Shown here one piece after another: positions 1 through 6,341 of a stretch of DNA of 8,995 nucleotides. The position numbers were made by a program, and so were the translations under genes. The DNA is taken from NCBI GenBank assembly GCA_905181755.1, contig CAJIYY010000042.1, positions 1-8,995 of the forward strand. Direction: 5' to 3'. Numbering within the stretch: the first letter of the stretch is position 1; every line of letters begins with the position of its first letter. Source of the DNA: Candidatus Dadabacteria bacterium UBA1144 (GTDB lineage Bacteria; Desulfobacterota_D; UBA1144). The notes below the pieces were generated by a model. That model made no database searches, was not told the origin of the DNA, and saw only the letters and a program-made list of their open reading frames with translations.

Positions 1-240
1 AAAATAGCAGAATTAGATAATGTGGTGGATATTTACATAAATTCGTACTTAAATTTTTATCTAATTTGGAACAAAGGAATAGCATTTGGATTATTTTCTT
101 TTAACGAGAATTACAACTACAGTATAATTACCATAATAATTGTATTAATAGAGATTGTCCTCTTGAGTTCAGAAGATATTTGGGGAATAAGCTCTGAGAC
201 ATGGTCCCACAATCCATTTACTCCTCTATTTTCAGAATGA
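1..240 (+). CDS. lspA: Signal peptidase II (LspA), internal fragment ending in a chimeric tail
   Basis: LspA is an inner-membrane aspartyl protease that removes the signal peptide of prolipoproteins. The frame is open from base 1, so the gene begins before the window. The visible part holds the family's NxGxAFG motif (NKGIAFGLFSF, about codons 24-34), preceded by a short strand ending FYLIW and followed by a hydrophobic segment (SIITIIIVLIEIVLL), as expected for the next transmembrane helix. From about base 160 to the TGA at 238-240 the frame only reads the antisense of the opposing radical SAM gene, so the last 25 or so residues are not LspA. The later conserved blocks, GGxxGNxxDR and the FNxAD region, which carry the two catalytic aspartates, are absent. 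The product as drawn cannot be active. The identification rests on one strong motif plus its context. The gene may be intact in the true genome if the join is an artefact. Confidence 0.72.
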   Translation, partial: KIAELDNVVDIYINSYLNFYLIWNKGIAFGLFSFNENYNYSIITIIIVLIEIVLLSSEDIWGISSETWSHNPFTPLFSE

Positions 241-656
241 CGATCTCCTAAGAAATCCAATGAAATCGCAATCTGGTCTATCCCTGCAGAATAAAGAGCT
301 TTTGCCTTATCCATATTTAACATATCGCCCTTTGTAATTATCCCGGTGTAAGTAAAATAAGAAGCAGATTTAATTTGCCTTATGATGTCCACGATATCCT
401 TTCTCATCATAGGCTCTCCACCTGTTACCATAACAACTAAAGGATTAATTTTCCTTATAAGATCGGTGTAATCATCTAATCTCTCTTCGTGTTGAGTTTG
501 CCAATAATCACAAAAATCGCACCTTGCATTACACTTCTTCGTAACTTCCAAGTTCACAAGTTTAGGAGCTCCAGTAAGCTTTGTTTCTATTAGCTTTGAT
601 AAACCTAAAAGCCCAAAGTTAAATGACTCTAGATAAGATTTGTTTCTATCTAACAT
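117..656 (-). CDS. Radical SAM domain protein, truncated at its C-terminus
   Basis: This is the N-terminal half of a radical SAM enzyme of the MoaA/PqqE/HpnH-like broad group (COG0535 type). The iron-sulfur cluster motif CNARCDFC (C42, C46, C49) binds the 4Fe-4S cluster that cleaves S-adenosylmethionine. GGEP at 79-82 is the SAM-contacting motif, and ISLD at 131-134 fits a later barrel strand. The substrate cannot be told from what remains. The ATG at 654-656 is preceded by AGGA about 13 nt upstream, a loose ribosome site. Full members are usually about 300-380 residues. Here the recognisable sequence stops near residue 175 (INTIIM), and the last few residues (VIIL) and the stop come from antisense lspA DNA. 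No SPASM or other C-terminal domain is present. The gene is divergent from nnr, and a dyad lies 25-47 nt upstream of it. Family is certain, function unknown. Confidence 0.85.
   Translation of the reverse strand: MLDRNKSYLESFNFGLLGLSKLIETKLTGAPKLVNLEVTKKCNARCDFCDYWQTQHEERLDDYTDLIRKINPLVVMVTGGEPMMRKDIVDIIRQIKSASYFTYTGIITKGDMLNMDKAKALYSAGIDQIAISLDFLGDRHSENRGVNGLWDHVSELIPQISSELKRTISINTIIMVIIL
120..165. other. Join between truncated lspA and truncated radical SAM gene
   Basis: Two convergent genes meet here with no intergenic DNA, and each lacks its normal 3' end. Plausible LspA reading continues on + to about base 135-160. Plausible radical SAM reading on - continues to about base 130. The AT-rich overlap reads acceptably in both frames, so the breakpoint cannot be placed to the base and may lie in a short shared sequence. 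I see no insertion-sequence ends, target duplication or integrase. This looks like an inverted join: either a genomic deletion or inversion, or a chimera made during amplification or assembly. Confidence 0.7.
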
Positions 657-680
657 ATTTTATTTAGATTCCTGTAAAAG

Positions 681-703
681 ACAATCAAGCATTAAATGAT
701 TGT
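681..703. promoter_or_regulatory. Perfect 7-bp dyad (ACAATCA-N9-TGATTGT), operator-like
   Basis: The arms at 681-687 and 697-703 are exact reverse complements, with a 9-base spacer. Their centres are about 16 bp (one and a half helical turns) apart. The dyad sits 25-47 nt upstream of the radical SAM start and overlaps a TTGATT hexamer on the minus strand (688-683) that could serve as a -35 element, although the matching -10 (AAATAA or TAAATA near 660-666) is poor. The rest of 657-794, the divergent gap to nnr, is AT-rich with no other clear element. A weak -10-like GATAAT at 778-783 could serve nnr. Regulator binding is inference only. Confidence 0.3.
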
Positions 704-806
704 AATTTATTAATTTTTATAGTCAATTAAGGAAATAGCTTAAGTTTTAACTATTTTTTTAAGAATAATATTGGAATGATAATACACTTGGTTTATGATT
801 TTCAAT

Positions 807-2372
807 ATGAAGCTTGCGACATCAGAACAAATTAAAGAAATTGACAGGTTGGCGACCTCTAAGTATAAGATTCCGAGTTTACTTAGAATGGAGCTAGCTG
901 GTCTTAAATCCTATGAAATAATAATGAAAGAATATTCTCCCAAAAATACCTTAATTGTTGCGGGTACTGGAAACAATGGGGGGGATGGTTTAGTTGTGTC
1001 CAGATACCTATTTCTAAATAAATATCGATGCTCAATAATTATTGTAGGTACATCGAAGATCAGATCAGAAGATTTTAAAAAAAACCTTTCTATACTTAAA
1101 AAACTTGGAATAAAGATACTGACCAACTGGAAAGATGTAATTCTAAGTGATTATGATTTAATTGTTGATTCTATATTTGGCGTAGGATTAAATAGAGACA
1201 TTAAAGAAGGAACAAAAAAGATTATTGATAAGCTTAATAAATCTTCAATACCAATCTGCTCAATAGATATCCCTTCTGGGTTGAACTCAGACAATGGGAA
1301 AACTTATTCAGCATGCATCAAATCTCACAGCACAGTAACTTATGATTTCGCAAAACCCGGACTTCTTACTGATCCGGGGGCCAGCTTCTCAAAAAGAATT
1401 TTTATAGTTAAGCTTTCCACTCCAGAAAGCTTATCAGAGAAACTTAATAGCTTTTATGTTAACGACAGATTCTTCAACAACTTCTTCATAAAAAGAAGTA
1501 GGTCTTCAAATAAAGGCTCTTTTGGACATGTCCTAATAATAGGGGGATCAAAAAATATGTCCGGGGCAGTCGCTTTGTCAGGGCTAGCAGCCTATAAGTC
1601 AGGCGCCGGATTAGTAACTTTATGTGTGCCACAATGTATCAGCAATAATTTAAAAAGAAAGATTCCAGAAGCTATTATAGTTGATATTCCCAACTCTCAA
1701 GATTCTAATACAATTGATGAAAAAAAATTCTTAGCAACAGTAAAAACTAATATAAGAAAGAAGCCTACCTGTGTAGTAATAGGCCCGGGTCTTGGTAACA
1801 GAAATGATTTAATGGCTATAATTAAAGACTCTCTCGAATTCTTTAATTGTCCTATCATACTTGATGCAGATGCATTAGGCATCGCTTCGAAGAACATGAG
1901 CATTCTAAATAGGTATAAAAATAGAATAATAATTACTCCTCATCCAGGAGAAATGTCTAAGATTACTAAGAAATCTATTTCATTCATTCAAAAAAATAGG
2001 ATTGAAATTGCAAAAAAAGTTTCCAAGGATTTATCCTGCATATCGGTCCTAAAAGGATTCAGAACAATAACAGCAGACTCGTCAGAAAAAATTTATATTA
2101 ATGGGTCCGGCAATGAAGGAATGGCAACAGGAGGAATGGGTGACGCACTGACCGGAATAATAGCCAGCTTCATTGGACAGGGCTATTCAATGCTAGACTC
2201 AAGTATATTAGGAGTATTCGCTCATGGAAAAGCAGGTGATGCTATTGCAACTAAAAATTCTAAGCGTGGTATTTTAGCTTCAGAAATAATTAAAGAGTTG
2301 CCAAGAACTATATTTAGCTTGGAAAACAATCCCGCTCTTGTACCGGAAATAGAAAAAGTTGAGAATGCTTAA
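807..2372 (+). CDS. nnr: Bifunctional NAD(P)H-hydrate epimerase / ADP-dependent NAD(P)H-hydrate dehydratase
   Basis: This cytosolic repair enzyme epimerises the R and S forms of damaged, hydrated NAD(P)H and dehydrates the S form back to NAD(P)H using ADP. It has the two-domain architecture of the YjeF family. The N-terminal epimerase domain (about 1-215) shows MELAG (28-32), NNGGDGL (56-62) and DIPSGLNSD (154-162). The C-terminal dehydratase domain (about 230-510) shows GSFGHVLIIGGS (237-248), IGPGLG (325-330), DADALG (353-358), ITPHPGE (376-382) and the GNEGMATGGMGDALTG block (435-450), with the likely catalytic aspartate D446. At 521 residues it is normal in length. I chose ATG 807 (MKLATSEQ) because family members begin that way. 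ATG 795 is in frame and adds four residues, and neither has a good ribosome site. It is first in a four-gene operon, and its end overlaps tsaE. Confidence 0.95.
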   Translation: MKLATSEQIKEIDRLATSKYKIPSLLRMELAGLKSYEIIMKEYSPKNTLIVAGTGNNGGDGLVVSRYLFLNKYRCSIIIVGTSKIRSEDFKKNLSILKKLGIKILTNWKDVILSDYDLIVDSIFGVGLNRDIKEGTKKIIDKLNKSSIPICSIDIPSGLNSDNGKTYSACIKSHSTVTYDFAKPGLLTDPGASFSKRIFIVKLSTPESLSEKLNSFYVNDRFFNNFFIKRSRSSNKGSFGHVLIIGGSKNMSGAVALSGLAAYKSGAGLVTLCVPQCISNNLKRKIPEAIIVDIPNSQDSNTIDEKKFLATVKTNIRKKPTCVVIGPGLGNRNDLMAIIKDSLEFFNCPIILDADALGIASKNMSILNRYKNRIIITPHPGEMSKITKKSISFIQKNRIEIAKKVSKDLSCISVLKGFRTITADSSEKIYINGSGNEGMATGGMGDALTGIIASFIGQGYSMLDSSILGVFAHGKAGDAIATKNSKRGILASEIIKELPRTIFSLENNPALVPEIEKVENA

Positions 2373-2793
2373 AAGAGCTACACTTAAAGAAACCCAAGAG
2401 CTAGCTCATGAGGTTTCACTTCAAGTTAACGATGGCAACATAATTCTATTAAATGGCGAGATGGGGTCAGGTAAGACTCAATTCGTAAGATTCTTATGTA
2501 GTAGCCTAAAAGTTAAAGACAGAGTATCTAGTCCAAGCTTTATTATTATGAATAAGTATGAAACAAGTGAGGGTTTAGAAATCTTCCATTTTGATTTTTA
2601 TAGACTAACAGATATAAGAGATCTTGAAGAAATAGGATTATTTGAAATTCTAGAATCAAAGAAAGGTCTTGTTATTGTTGAATGGGGGAATATGTTTAAA
2701 AGCTTATTTGTGAAAGAAAAGAATATAATAGATATTTATTTTAATTTTATAGAGGATAATATAAATCTAAGGGAGATTTCAATACAGAGATAA
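2365..2793 (+). CDS. tsaE: tRNA threonylcarbamoyladenosine synthesis ATPase TsaE
   Basis: TsaE is the small P-loop ATPase that works with TsaB and TsaD to put the N6-threonylcarbamoyl group on A37 of ANN-decoding tRNAs. At 142 residues it has the usual size. Visible motifs are the Walker A loop GEMGSGKT (31-38), the switch-like SSPSF (55-59), HFDFYRL (75-81, normally H-D-YRL) and VEWG (105-108). ATG 2365 overlaps the end of nnr by 8 bases, which suggests translational coupling. A TTG two codons upstream (2359) is the only earlier start and is less likely. nnr-tsaE adjacency is common in bacteria, including gammaproteobacteria and deltaproteobacteria, and some lineages fuse or closely link the two genes. 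The next gene, lysC, follows after 7 bases, so this is clearly an internal operon gene. Nothing is missing from the catalytic core. Confidence 0.95.
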   Translation: MLKRATLKETQELAHEVSLQVNDGNIILLNGEMGSGKTQFVRFLCSSLKVKDRVSSPSFIIMNKYETSEGLEIFHFDFYRLTDIRDLEEIGLFEILESKKGLVIVEWGNMFKSLFVKEKNIIDIYFNFIEDNINLREISIQR

Positions 2794-2800
2794 AATTAAT

Positions 2801-4024
2801 ATGGATTTAATAGTTCAAAAATACGGTGGTACAAGTCTGGCAAATGCAGAGAAAATTAAATATATTGCCAAAAATATTTCAAAACTAAAGAAACAAAAGA
2901 AGTCTATAGTTGTAGTTGTATCAGCTATGGCGGGAGAGACCGATAGGTTATATAACATAACTAAAACAATTGCGGAAATTCCTAATGAAAAAGAGTACGA
3001 CCAGGTAATATCTTCTGGAGAAAGAGTCTCAGCAGGACTATTGAGTATAGCTTTAATGGAAATTAAAACTAAAGCTATATCTTTAGATCCATCTAAATTT
3101 GGTCTTCTCACTGACAACTTACATTCAAAGGCCAATATCTTATCTGTTGGAACAAAAAGAATTAAAGAACTTCTAAGGAAAGGCTTTGTAGTAGTAATTC
3201 CTGGCTTTCAAGGTGTGAACTCGAAAGGAGATGTTACAACTTTAGGAAGAGGTGGCTCAGATTTAACTGCTGTAGCTATAGCATCTGCGCTGAAAGCTAA
3301 ACATTGTGAACTCCTTAAAGATGACGTGGATGGGATATATACTACAGATCCTAAGCTTTACAAAGGTGCAAAAAAAATAAGTTATATTTCATATCAAGAG
3401 ATGTTGGAGATGTCGAGCCTAGGATCAAAGGTTCTACAGGCAAAAGCAGTTGAATATGCGAACAACTTAAAAGTTATTTTATACGTAAAATCAACTACTA
3501 AAATATCAAAGAAAGGAACATGGGTCATGGATGAAAAGAAAATACCACTTAAAGAGAAGAAAATTATTACAGGAATAACTCACGACTTAAAGCAGTCGAA
3601 GATTACCGTTTCAGGGATAGAAGATAAGCCTGGTGTGGCCTCTAAAATTTTTAAACCTATCGGTTCTGCAGGAATTGTAGTAGATATGATAGTACAAAAC
3701 ATCAGTACTAATAATAAAACTGATTTAACTTTTACAATTCCAAAAGATGATTTAAATAAAACGGTTAAAATCTTAAAGTCTAATATGTCCAAGATTAACT
3801 ATAAAAAAATTATTCAAGATAAAGATATAGCCTTAATCTCTATTGTAGGTGCAGGCATGAAGACTCACACTGGAGTTGCAACTAAAATGTTTAATGCTTT
3901 ATCGAAGGCAAAAATAAATATAAGCATGATTAGTACTTCGGAAATTAAGATTTCCTGCGTAATTAATCAATCGAAATGTAAAAGTGCAATTGAATCACTT
4001 CACAAGGAATTCAATTTAGGGTAA
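2801..4024 (+). CDS. lysC: Aspartate kinase (monofunctional, two ACT domains)
   Basis: This enzyme phosphorylates L-aspartate with ATP, the first step to lysine, threonine and methionine. The kinase domain (about 1-235) has KYGGTS (7-12), SSGE (71-74), GRGGSDLTA (149-157), DVDGIYTTDP (175-184) and EMSSLGSKVL (203-212). The C-terminal regulatory part (about 255-407) carries two ACT repeats, one near KITVSGIEDKPGVASKIF and one near IALISIVGAGMKTHTGVA. These bind lysine and/or threonine in relatives. At 407 residues it matches the monofunctional LysC family, and no homoserine dehydrogenase is fused. The stretch SLDPSKFGLLTD (94-105) differs from the usual G-x-Q-A-G-I block. The start is ATG 2801, 7 bases after tsaE, with only a weak AGAGA ribosome site. 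Codon 243 is ATG with a strong ribosome site, suggesting a separate beta subunit. cimA follows after 2 bases. Confidence 0.96.
   Translation: MDLIVQKYGGTSLANAEKIKYIAKNISKLKKQKKSIVVVVSAMAGETDRLYNITKTIAEIPNEKEYDQVISSGERVSAGLLSIALMEIKTKAISLDPSKFGLLTDNLHSKANILSVGTKRIKELLRKGFVVVIPGFQGVNSKGDVTTLGRGGSDLTAVAIASALKAKHCELLKDDVDGIYTTDPKLYKGAKKISYISYQEMLEMSSLGSKVLQAKAVEYANNLKVILYVKSTTKISKKGTWVMDEKKIPLKEKKIITGITHDLKQSKITVSGIEDKPGVASKIFKPIGSAGIVVDMIVQNISTNNKTDLTFTIPKDDLNKTVKILKSNMSKINYKKIIQDKDIALISIVGAGMKTHTGVATKMFNALSKAKINISMISTSEIKISCVINQSKCKSAIESLHKEFNLG
3513..3529 (+). promoter_or_regulatory. Internal ribosome site and ATG for a putative LysC beta subunit
   Basis: AAGGAA at 3513-3518 lies 8 bases before the in-frame ATG at 3527-3529, codon 243 of lysC. 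Starting there gives a 165-residue polypeptide made only of the linker and both ACT domains. In Bacillus and Corynebacterium the aspartokinase beta subunit arises in exactly this way, from an in-frame internal start at the same place just before the first ACT domain. The site is better formed than the ribosome site of the full-length gene. Use of it here is inferred, not shown. Confidence 0.5.
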
Positions 4025-4026
4025 AT

Positions 4027-5592
4027 ATGTCAAAAGAAGTTGTAATATATGATGTAACTCTAAGGGATGGAACTCAAGGTGAAGGGATTTCTTTTTCTGT
4101 AGAAGATAAAATAAAAGTTAGTCATAAAATAGATGAGCTAGGCGTTGAATATATTGAAGGTGGATGGCCAGGATCTAACGAAAGAGACGAAGGCTTCTTC
4201 AATCAGGCTAAAAAAGAAAATTATACTAACTCTAAAATTGTTGCCTTTGGCAGTACAAGAAGAGCAAAAAGTACATGCGCTGATGATGCTAATATTCAAG
4301 CACTATTAAGAGCAGCTACTCCAGCAGTGACTATTGTTGGAAAAACTTGGGACTTTCATGTTTCTGAGGCACTTAAAATATCCAATCAAGAAAACTTGGA
4401 CTTAATTTCAGATTCTATAAGTTACCTTTCTAGTCGCATTGACGAGGTCTTCTTTGATGCTGAGCACTTCTTTGATGGTTTCAAGAAGAACAAAGAATTT
4501 GCACTAGAGTGTATAAATTATGCAATAAAAAGTGGTGCCAAAGGAGTAGCCCTTTGTGATACTAATGGGGGGACAACTCCTTGGGAAATCTCTGAAATTG
4601 TATCTAAAGTAAAAAAAGTTCACCCAATGATTGTTCTTGGAATCCATACACATAACGACTCTGGGTTGGGAGTTGCAAATGCTCTGGCAGCAGTAAAATC
4701 TGGTGCTAATCAAGTTCAAGGAACTATTAATGGGTACGGCGAAAGATGTGGAAATTCAAATCTTTGCACAATAATTGCCAATCTTAATTTAAAGATGGGA
4801 ATTCAGTGTGTTACAGAAGAAAATCTTAAGAAACTCTATGGAGTTTCAAACTATATCAGTGAACTGGCGAACCTTCCTAGTGATATGAAATCTCCTTTTG
4901 TTGGTAAAAGTGCATTTGCACACAAAGGTGGGATACATGTAAGTGCTATAGCTAAAAATAACCTTACTTACGAACACATTGAACCAGAAAAAGTAGGGAA
5001 CTCAAGAAGGATACTTATATCTGACCTGGCGGGCCGTAGCAATGTCCTATACAAGCTTAACGAGCTAAAAATAAGAGATGGTGTAACCGATAAAAATATC
5101 TCCGATATTTTATCTCAGCTAAAAAAATTAGAAAATGACGGGTACGAATTCGAGGGGGTTGATGCTTCTTTTGAGCTATTAGTAAAAAGAGTATCTGGTC
5201 AATATAGTCCCAAGATCGAACTTATTGAAACAGAAATAAACACAAGGCAAATCGTCCCTTCTAATGAATCTTCTGCTAAAGTTATTATTAAGATAGATGA
5301 TCAGATTATGGAAAGTGTTGCGTCAGGTTCTGGACCAGTAAACGCTTTAGATTTAGCACTTAGAAAGGCCCTTACTGATAGATATTCATTCTTAAGCAAT
5401 GTTGTTCTTACTGACTATAGAGTTAGAGTCGTTGGTGGGAACAAGGGAACAGAATCTCTTGTTAGGGTTATAATTGAATCAAGTGATGGACCAAGCTCCT
5501 GGTCAACTATCGGAGTATCATCAGATATTGTAGATGCGAGTTGGAGAGCTTTGATTGATAGCATTGAATATAAACTTATGAAGATTTCCTAG
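4027..5592 (+). CDS. cimA: (R)-citramalate synthase
   Basis: CimA condenses pyruvate with acetyl-CoA to give (R)-citramalate, the entry to 2-oxobutyrate and isoleucine that bypasses threonine deaminase. The TIM barrel has DVTLRDGTQGEG (9-20), IEGGWPGSN (43-51), HTHND (207-211) and GYGERCGNSNLC (236-247). The likely metal ligands are D14, H207, H209 and N243. KGGIHVSA (300-307) and SDLAGRSN (332-339) mark the linker region. The C-terminal LeuA-type dimer/regulatory domain (about 395-515) ends in SDIVDASWRALIDSIEYKL, a signature I know from the long CimA family (TIGR00977 type) rather than from isopropylmalate or homocitrate synthase. The normal length of this family is about 520-540; here it is 521. 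ATG 4027 follows lysC by 2 bases, with AGGG 5 bases upstream. The gene closes the operon, and its last 17 bases overlap the convergent MerR-like gene. Isoleucine feedback is typical of the family and inferred here. Confidence 0.95.
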   Translation: MSKEVVIYDVTLRDGTQGEGISFSVEDKIKVSHKIDELGVEYIEGGWPGSNERDEGFFNQAKKENYTNSKIVAFGSTRRAKSTCADDANIQALLRAATPAVTIVGKTWDFHVSEALKISNQENLDLISDSISYLSSRIDEVFFDAEHFFDGFKKNKEFALECINYAIKSGAKGVALCDTNGGTTPWEISEIVSKVKKVHPMIVLGIHTHNDSGLGVANALAAVKSGANQVQGTINGYGERCGNSNLCTIIANLNLKMGIQCVTEENLKKLYGVSNYISELANLPSDMKSPFVGKSAFAHKGGIHVSAIAKNNLTYEHIEPEKVGNSRRILISDLAGRSNVLYKLNELKIRDGVTDKNISDILSQLKKLENDGYEFEGVDASFELLVKRVSGQYSPKIELIETEINTRQIVPSNESSAKVIIKIDDQIMESVASGSGPVNALDLALRKALTDRYSFLSNVVLTDYRVRVVGGNKGTESLVRVIIESSDGPSSWSTIGVSSDIVDASWRALIDSIEYKLMKIS

Positions 5593-5610
5593 CTGACTTC
5601 ATATGTTTAT
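5570..5610. repeat. Long inverted repeat spanning both stop codons of convergent genes
   Basis: The arms at 5570-5583 and 5597-5610 are reverse complements at 13 of 14 positions, the mismatch being T5576/T5604. The loop is 13 bases. The repeat contains the cimA TAG (5590-5592) and the MerR-like gene's TAA (complement of 5576-5578), and both genes end inside it. It could form a hairpin at the 3' end of either transcript. The stem is AT-rich and neither side has a run of T, so it is not a standard intrinsic terminator. It may instead protect or pair the two mRNA ends, or bind a protein. Confidence 0.55.
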
Positions 5611-6292
5611 CCAACGAAGATTTAAATTCACTTTGAACCTTCTTACTAGCTTTTTTTATTGGTCCTACAACCATATTGTCATAAGTATTAAAAGCCGACT
5701 CCTCAAGCTCTTTATCTTTTGAAGTTCTTGCCAACTTCAAGCATATAACTGTTATATAAAATATTGATTTAAATAAAGACTTTCTTGCCTCATTTACATT
5801 GTATTTCTCTAGATGCTCATTGGATTTTAAAAGCGCTGTAAATCCTTGGGCAGCAAACAAACTCATTATTTTAGATAATTCATTAGAATTCTTTGTTTCA
5901 ATTACTCTAATCAAAGGTGCTTCTAAAGCTGCTGAAAGTTGATCAGGTCCTTCAGTAAGAACTTTAGCTAACTCTTCTAGTTTGTCCTTATCTTGGGTAC
6001 TGAGAATATCTTGTATAGAGTCCTTTACATAATCAAGCGCATAAGTATCCCTAATTTCATCTATCTCTAAACCCTTCTTCTTTAACTTCTTAATATCAAT
6101 AATTTTTTGCAGCGTGTCTTGAGGATATAGAATTTCAGGTGAAGATGATGATGCATCAACTACTTTAAACTTAGCAGGAGGTATAAGACCAAGCTCTGAA
6201 TACATACTTATAGTCTCTTTTGGATTCGGGCCTAGATCTATTTTTTTCTTTTGGAGCGATACAATCAAGTCATGTAAATTAATTTTTTTCAT
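5576..6292 (-). CDS. MerR-like helix-turn-helix protein with an unassigned helical C-terminus
   Basis: This is a probable cytosolic DNA-binding regulator of 238 residues. Residues about 25-85 resemble a MerR-type winged helix: ISMYSELGLIPPAK (29-41) matches the I-x-Y-Y-x-x-LGL-PP signature. After a wing region, YPQDTLQKIIDIKKLKKKGLEIDEIRD (56-82) matches the second helix-turn-helix pair. Residues 1-24 are an unusual N-terminal extension, since most MerR proteins begin at this motif. The remainder (about 90-238) is helical, lysine- and glutamate-rich, and has no cysteines arranged as a metal site, so no effector can be named. I chose ATG 6292; GTG 6295 is one codon upstream. A promoter-like TTGACT-N17-AATAAT lies just upstream, close enough that the mRNA may be leaderless. 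It is last in the coaX cluster and overlaps the end of cimA by 17 bases. Gene certain, MerR fold likely, targets unknown. Confidence 0.8.
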   Translation of the reverse strand: MKKINLHDLIVSLQKKKIDLGPNPKETISMYSELGLIPPAKFKVVDASSSSPEILYPQDTLQKIIDIKKLKKKGLEIDEIRDTYALDYVKDSIQDILSTQDKDKLEELAKVLTEGPDQLSAALEAPLIRVIETKNSNELSKIMSLFAAQGFTALLKSNEHLEKYNVNEARKSLFKSIFYITVICLKLARTSKDKELEESAFNTYDNMVVGPIKKASKKVQSEFKSSLDKHMKSARKSS

Positions 6293-6299
6293 CACTTTA

Positions 6300-6328
6300 A
6301 TTATTCAACCTATAAAAAATAAAGTCAA
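6300..6328 (-). promoter_or_regulatory. Promoter-like site before the MerR-like gene
   Basis: On the minus strand TTGACT (6328-6323) and AATAAT (6305-6300) are separated by 17 bases, each matching the sigma-70 hexamers at five of six positions. Transcription would begin about 6293, at or beside the start codon (ATG 6292), which implies little or no leader. It lies in the 46-49 base gap after the 117-residue gene, so the regulator may be made independently of coaX. In AT-rich DNA such matches arise by chance, hence modest confidence. Confidence 0.45.
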
Positions 6329-6341
6329 AATAAATTAAAAG

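Noticed and set aside
160..240. C-terminal part of the 1-240 + frame read as a new domain or gene fusion
   Set aside because: It is only the antisense of the radical SAM gene, whose minus-strand reading is clearly the conserved one.
2815..3135. 106-residue minus-strand ORF
   Set aside because: It is a shadow of lysC, whose frame carries all the catalytic motifs. The same applies to minus-strand ORFs at 911-1126, 1697-1903, 3580-3792 and 4504-4719 inside nnr, lysC and cimA.
4027..5592. 2-isopropylmalate synthase or homocitrate synthase instead of citramalate synthase
   Set aside because: The DVTLRDGTQGEG, IEGGWPGSN and ASWRALIDSIEYKL signatures and the 521-residue length match the long CimA family.
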